Under the pieces are notes generated by a model, which made no database searches, had not been told where the DNA came from, and worked only from the letters and a program-made list of their open reading frames with translations. Made by a program: the position numbers and the translations under genes. Shown in pieces: positions 6,716-9,406 of a stretch of DNA of 9,406 nucleotides. Origin of the DNA: DATKYV01 sp035528275 (lineage in GTDB: Bacteria; Acidobacteriota; Terriglobia; UBA7540); assembly GCA_035528275.1 (NCBI GenBank), contig DATKYV010000318.1, positions 1-9,406 of the forward strand, written 5' to 3'. How positions within the stretch are numbered: the first letter of the stretch is position 1; every line of letters begins with the position of its first letter.

Positions 6716-7981
6716 GTGAATCTCAAGCGCCTGAAGAGAATCCGAATGAGCGCGCTGATCTTCCTGTCCGTGATCGGACCGGGGATCATTACCGCCAACG
6801 TCGACAACGACGCGGGCGGCATCTACACCTATTCGATCGCCGGGGCGCGCTTCGGCTACTCGCTGTTGTGGACACTGATCCCCATCACCCTGGCGCTGGT
6901 TGTCGTTCAGGAGATGGTGGCCCGCATGGGAGTGGTCACCGGCAAAGGGCTCGCCGACCTGATTCGCGAGGAGTATGGACTGCGGACCACCTTCATCCTC
7001 ATGGGGCTTCTGATGGTGGCGAACCTGGGGAACACCATCGCAAACTTTGCCGGGCTGGCCTCCGGAATGGGCCTCTTTGGAGTGAGCCGCTATCTTGCCG
7101 TGCCCCTCGGAGCGTTCATCATCTGGGGGCTGGTGGTGAAGGGCACGTACCGGATTGTGGAGCGGGTGTTCCTGATCGGATGTGTCTTCTACCTGACCTA
7201 CCCCATCTCCGGATTTCTTGCCGAGCCCGATTGGTCGCGCGCCCTGACCAGCACCGTCGTGCCTTCCATCCAATTCGATTCCGCTTACATCTACATGATG
7301 ATCGCCTTGGTGGGGACGACGATCACCCCCTGGATGCAGTTCTACCTGCAGTCGGCGGTGGTGGAGAAGGGAATCAAGGTCAAGAATTACATTCAGGCGC
7401 GTTGGGACGTCATCCTGGGGTGCGTCGTCACCGACGTCGTGGCGTTCTTCATCATCATTGCATGCGCGGCTACGCTTCATGCGGGCGGGCAGCACGAGAT
7501 CCTGGATGCCGGGCACGCCGCCGTGGCCCTGCGTCCGTTGGCGGGACGCGCGGCGAGCGCCTTGTTCGTTTTCGGGCTCTGCAACGCTTCGCTGTTGTCC
7601 GCCTCGGTGATACCCCTGGCCACTGCCTACTACGTCTGCGAAGGATTTGGACTGGAATCCGGCATCGACAAGCGCTTCTACGAGGCCCCCACGTTCTACT
7701 GGCTCTACACGGCGTTGATTGTCTTCAGCGCGCTGGCGGTGGTCATGTTGAGCGAGGCAAACCAGATTCCCATCATCGTTCTTTCCCAGGTCGCCAATGG
7801 GATTCTTCTGCCCTTTGTGCTCATCTTCATGTTGCGCCTGAGCAATCGCGCCGACCTGATGGGCGAGTACCGAAACAGCCGGGCGTTCAACATCATTGCC
7901 TGGACGACCAGCCTGGTGATGATTGCCCTCACTTTTCTTTTGCTCGTCAGCGCCTTCTTCCCAAAACGTCTGCCTTCTTGA
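6716..7981 (+). CDS. NRAMP-superfamily divalent cation transporter, probably Mg2+-type
   Basis: This is a 421-residue integral membrane protein with about eleven hydrophobic segments in the NRAMP (SLC11) pattern. TM1 (about 14-40) carries GPGIITANVDNDAGG, so the canonical DPGN motif reads D30-N-D-A. TM2 contains FGYSLLW...VVVQEMVARMGVVTGKGLADLI, a family signature. TM6 (about 190-214) reads GTTITPWMQFYLQS, so the usual MPH motif is T204-P-W206. The methionine that gives NRAMPs transition-metal preference and the conserved histidine are therefore both missing, while the TM1 aspartate remains. Known NRAMP-related Mg2+ transporters also lack that methionine. The GTG start gives the basic N-terminus NLKRLKRIR normal for the family; an ATG at 6746 is an alternative. 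The ribosome site is weak (AAGAG), which may mean translational coupling to the upstream MgtE_N/CBS gene. Ion selectivity is inferred from motif loss and from M-box control, not proven. Confidence 0.9.
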   Translation: MNLKRLKRIRMSALIFLSVIGPGIITANVDNDAGGIYTYSIAGARFGYSLLWTLIPITLALVVVQEMVARMGVVTGKGLADLIREEYGLRTTFILMGLLMVANLGNTIANFAGLASGMGLFGVSRYLAVPLGAFIIWGLVVKGTYRIVERVFLIGCVFYLTYPISGFLAEPDWSRALTSTVVPSIQFDSAYIYMMIALVGTTITPWMQFYLQSAVVEKGIKVKNYIQARWDVILGCVVTDVVAFFIIIACAATLHAGGQHEILDAGHAAVALRPLAGRAASALFVFGLCNASLLSASVIPLATAYYVCEGFGLESGIDKRFYEAPTFYWLYTALIVFSALAVVMLSEANQIPIIVLSQVANGILLPFVLIFMLRLSNRADLMGEYRNSRAFNIIAWTTSLVMIALTFLLLVSAFFPKRLPS

Positions 7982-8030
7982 CGCGGTTCGGTCCTGCGAG
8001 CCTTCCATCTCGGTGGGCGGGCTGCTGAAA

Positions 8031-8771
8031 CTACCTGGGGGTGGCAGCTTCGGCAGCCTGGCGGGCTTCCTGAAGCCTGATGCGCTCTCTCACGTCGTCA
8101 CGGAGAAGATTTTGCTGCTCCAATGTGAAACAAAGGGGGCGAAGCAAATCTTCGCGGTTCAGCCGGGCGCGCATGATTCCGGTGGGTGAATGGGCCGTGG
8201 TTTTCAGCAGCAGGTGTCCAATCTCGTGCGCCATCACGAGGCCAAGGATGGTGGCCGGTGAGTCGCCAAGCTCCTCGGACAGTTCCCGGACTCGGTGCTC
8301 GAAGACACTGGCGGCGAAACCCAGGCGATCGTCCGTGGACTGCAATGCAAACCCGAACGTGGAATCGGTGAGAAGGACGCGCTCGGCCATCGAGCGGGGC
8401 AGAATCCTAAGCAGAAGATCGGTGGGGGCAAAGGGCTTGGCGCATTCCGGATCGGCTGTGGAGTCTTCTGCCGCGCCTCCACAATCAAACCATGCCATTC
8501 CAATTCCTGCTTCGTTAAGAATTCTGGTTGCCTCCTGCTTGGCCCCGGCAAGCGTTGCCCGGGGGACTTGAGCATAGTCCTGCACGCGCACTGTGATTCT
8601 CATCTCCATCCCGGCGCTTTCGGGCGTGGGTTCAGCGGCGTACCCGGCCGTGCTCAGGATGACGAGGATTCCCAAGAGAGCTAGACTCCCGGCTCCCCAA
8701 CCCCGAATCCCGAGCCTCGGGCTCTTAATCCCTGACTTCCAGGCCCCAACCCCTAGACCCTGCTTTTTCAT
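8031..8771 (-). CDS. secreted HEIGH zinc metallopeptidase-like protein
   Basis: This 246-residue protein is convergent with the transporter, with 49 bp between the stops. Residues 1-46 are a signal peptide with an unusually long glycine-rich n-region (1-28), a hydrophobic core LALLGILVILSTAG and likely cleavage after GYA or YAA. The mature part has HEIGH at 182-186 (zinc ligands His182 and His186, catalytic Glu183) in a helix AHEIGHLLL. A third histidine at 194 and GIM with Met200 follow, in a pattern resembling the extended HExxH...H and Met-turn of metzincin-like peptidases, although the spacing HEIGHLLLKTTAH lacks the usual glycine. Cys97 and Cys110 bracket an acidic loop and could form a disulfide. 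Similar short HEIGH/HSPTGIM proteins are common and uncharacterised in Acidobacteria (from memory). The start is decided by a near-perfect ribosome site at 8777-8784. Substrate unknown. Confidence 0.8.
   Translation of the reverse strand: MKKQGLGVGAWKSGIKSPRLGIRGWGAGSLALLGILVILSTAGYAAEPTPESAGMEMRITVRVQDYAQVPRATLAGAKQEATRILNEAGIGMAWFDCGGAAEDSTADPECAKPFAPTDLLLRILPRSMAERVLLTDSTFGFALQSTDDRLGFAASVFEHRVRELSEELGDSPATILGLVMAHEIGHLLLKTTAHSPTGIMRARLNREDLLRPLCFTLEQQNLLRDDVRERIRLQEARQAAEAATPR
8695..8760. repeat. C-rich low-complexity tract with direct repeat and palindrome inside the signal-peptide n-region
   Basis: CCCCAACCCC occurs at 8695-8704 and again at 8744-8753. Between the copies CCCGAG-C-CTCGGG (8709-8721) is a perfect interrupted palindrome. 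The tract encodes the long glycine-rich n-region of the metallopeptidase on the minus strand, where it reads as runs of three or four G and could form a G-quadruplex. It resembles the short intergenic GGGATTCGGG-like repeats of some soil bacteria; whether it is repeated elsewhere in the genome cannot be seen here. Confidence 0.5.
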
Positions 8772-8776
8772 GGCGC

Positions 8777-8784
8777 TCACCTCC
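8777..8784 (-). promoter_or_regulatory. ribosome binding site fixing the metallopeptidase start
   Basis: On the minus strand GGAGGTGA lies five bases before the ATG at 8771. It is far better than anything before the in-frame ATG at 8834, so the shorter 246-residue product is chosen. Confidence 0.8.
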
Positions 8785-8877
8785 GTCCCGCAGCGCGGGA
8801 TGGTGGCGCCAGCTTTTTTCAGGTCGCAGGGCAACTCAATGCACAGGGATTGAAACCTGAGTGAACTGCCGTTGAAT

Positions 8878-8908
8878 GGTTAACGTATTGAAAATACATC
8901 GGTTAGCG
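8878..8908 (+). promoter_or_regulatory. candidate operator upstream of the winged-helix regulator
   Basis: GTATT-GAA-AATAC (8885-8897) is a perfect inverted repeat. The imperfect direct repeats GGTTAACG (8878-8885) and GGTTAGCG (8901-8908), about two helical turns apart (23 bp), flank it. It sits about 150-180 bp before the regulator gene in an AT-richer patch, where autoregulation by a winged-helix protein would be expected. A TTGAAT/TACATC pair (8872-8877, 8895-8900) could be a weak promoter in the same place. Speculative. Confidence 0.3.
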
Positions 8909-8987
8909 CTTCTATTGACGCATAGATGAAGCTAGGTGCAGCGGGCTTATGTTGTGGTAAACTCTGCCCAGCGCCGAAAACTCTGTT

Positions 8988-9000
8988 AGTCCGACGGACT
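8988..9000 (+). promoter_or_regulatory. perfect 6-bp inverted repeat in the regulator leader
   Basis: AGTCCG-A-CGGACT is a perfect palindrome around a single base. It may be a protein binding site, because a one-base loop makes it unlikely as an RNA hairpin. Its TCCGA and GACTC elements recur in complementary form in the hairpin just downstream, so the two elements could be mutually exclusive in RNA. Confidence 0.4.
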
Positions 9001-9011
9001 CATTTGACGCG

Positions 9012-9040
9012 GGCGGCTCGGAGTTGTGGTCCGAGTCGCC
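9012..9040 (+). promoter_or_regulatory. 11-bp stem-loop immediately upstream of the regulator start codon
   Basis: GGCGGCTCGGA (9012-9022) pairs with TCCGAGTCGCC (9030-9040) with one G-U wobble and a seven-base loop GTTGTGG. It ends 16 bases before the ATG at 9057 and just before the weak AAGG ribosome site. It has no T-tract, so it is not a terminator. Such a stable hairpin could limit translation or bind a regulator. The structure is clear from sequence; its role is not known. Confidence 0.5.
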
Positions 9041-9056
9041 TGCAAGGTTCGCTGTC

Positions 9057-9406
9057 ATGAGACCATCTGCCCCGCCTTCAACGCTCATTCGCTTCGGGGT
9101 CTTTGAAGTCGACCTGCGCGCGGGTGAGCTCCGTAAACAAGGTCTGAGAATCAAGCTCCAGGAACAACCGTTTCAAGTTTTGGTGATGCTGCTCGAACGA
9201 CCGGGCGAGGTAATGACGCGCGAGGAATTGCACGAGAGGGTGTGGGGTTCGGACACCTTTGTGGACCTCGAGCACGGCTTGGCGACGGCGGTGAAGAAGA
9301 TTCGCGAGGCGCTGGGCGACGACGCCGACACGCCGCGCTATGTCGAGACCCTGCCGAGACGGGGGTATCGGTTCATCTATCCTGTAGTGGCAATGTCCTC
9401 ATCACC
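9057..9406 (+). CDS. CadC-like winged-helix transcriptional regulator, N-terminal domain, cut by window edge
   Basis: ATG at 9057 opens a frame of 116 codons that runs off the right edge. Residues about 10-110 form a complete OmpR/PhoB-type DNA-binding winged helix (Trans_reg_C): IRFGVFEVDLRAGELRKQG, KLQEQPFQVLVMLLERPGEVMTREEL, a recognition helix region VDLEHGLATAVKKIREALGDD, and the C-terminal wing YVETLPRRGYRFI. There is no receiver domain in front. In Acidobacteria proteins that begin this way usually continue into a membrane segment and TPR or WD40-like (TolB/PD40) sensor repeats, or a kinase domain; that part is outside the window. Several inverted repeats precede it and may serve autoregulation. 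The ribosome site (AAGG) is weak; an in-frame TTG at 9024 is possible but less likely. Target genes are unknown; the neighbouring metallopeptidase is divergent. Confidence 0.88.
   Translation, partial: MRPSAPPSTLIRFGVFEVDLRAGELRKQGLRIKLQEQPFQVLVMLLERPGEVMTREELHERVWGSDTFVDLEHGLATAVKKIREALGDDADTPRYVETLPRRGYRFIYPVVAMSSS

Noticed and set aside
6716..7981. Simple MntH (Mn2+/H+ symporter) annotation for the NRAMP-like gene
   Set aside because: The TM6 Met and His and the TM1 Asn that define MntH metal binding are replaced, and the leader is a Mg2+ rather than a Mn2+ (yybP-ykoY) riboswitch.
6500..8008. Long open frame (about 500 codons) on the minus strand opposite the MgtE_N/CBS and NRAMP-like genes
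   Set aside because: Composition is His/Gln/Arg/Asp-rich without domains, as expected for the antisense of GC-rich codons; the plus-strand proteins match known families along their full length.
8772..8834. Longer N-terminus for the metallopeptidase
   Set aside because: It would put 21 polar residues before the signal peptide and ignore the GGAGGTGA site at 8777-8784.
8842..8854. ACAGGGATTGAAA, resembling the 3' end (ATTGAAAC) of many CRISPR repeats
   Set aside because: Only one copy, with no regularly spaced repeats around it.

Overview
The window looks like a chromosomal segment of a GC-rich member of the Acidobacteriota (Solibacter/Koribacter-like soil lineage). This is an inference from gene style. 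The clues are paired ThuA-like exported proteins, a Tat-exported alpha-glucuronidase-like glycosidase, a secreted metallopeptidase with HEIGH...HSPTGIM, and a DNA-binding winged-helix regulator opening with RFGVFEVDLRAGELRKQG, which is typical of acidobacterial CadC-like regulators. No rRNA, tRNA, CRISPR array, IS element or phage gene was seen.

Layout. (1) Bases 1-2526, minus strand: the N-terminal 349 codons of an exported glycosidase-like protein run off the left edge. Upstream of it is a complete secreted metal-dependent amidohydrolase (prolidase/Xaa-Pro dipeptidase-like). (2) Bases 2527-2687: a divergent promoter region. (3) Bases 2688-4990, plus strand: three consecutive genes whose products share the class I glutamine-amidotransferase/DJ-1 type fold. 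They are a cytoplasmic PfpI/DJ-1 protein, then two different exported ThuA-like proteins. (4) Bases 4991-5449: a long leader holding a consensus -35 element, a clear M-box (ykoK) magnesium riboswitch and a strong intrinsic terminator. (5) Bases 5450-7981, plus strand: a two-gene operon of a soluble PRC-barrel/MgtE_N/CBS protein and an NRAMP-superfamily transporter. (6) Bases 8031-8771, minus strand: a secreted HEIGH zinc metallopeptidase convergent with the transporter. (7) Bases 8772-9056: a leader with several inverted repeats. (8) From 9057, plus strand: a winged-helix regulator cut by the right edge.

The most interesting unit is 5052-7981. A Mg2+-sensing riboswitch, with a terminator placed so that it can be switched, precedes a protein carrying MgtE's cytosolic Mg2+-sensing and gating domains but no MgtE pore. 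That gene is followed 24 bp later by an NRAMP-type pore whose usual transition-metal ligands (Met and His of TM6, Asn of the TM1 DPGN motif) are replaced. The simplest reading is a split Mg2+ uptake system: RNA-level control by the M-box, protein-level gating by the MgtE_N/CBS subunit, and transport through an NRAMP-like pore selective for Mg2+ rather than Mn2+/Fe2+. The riboswitch and domain calls are read directly from sequence. The coupling and ion selectivity are inferred.
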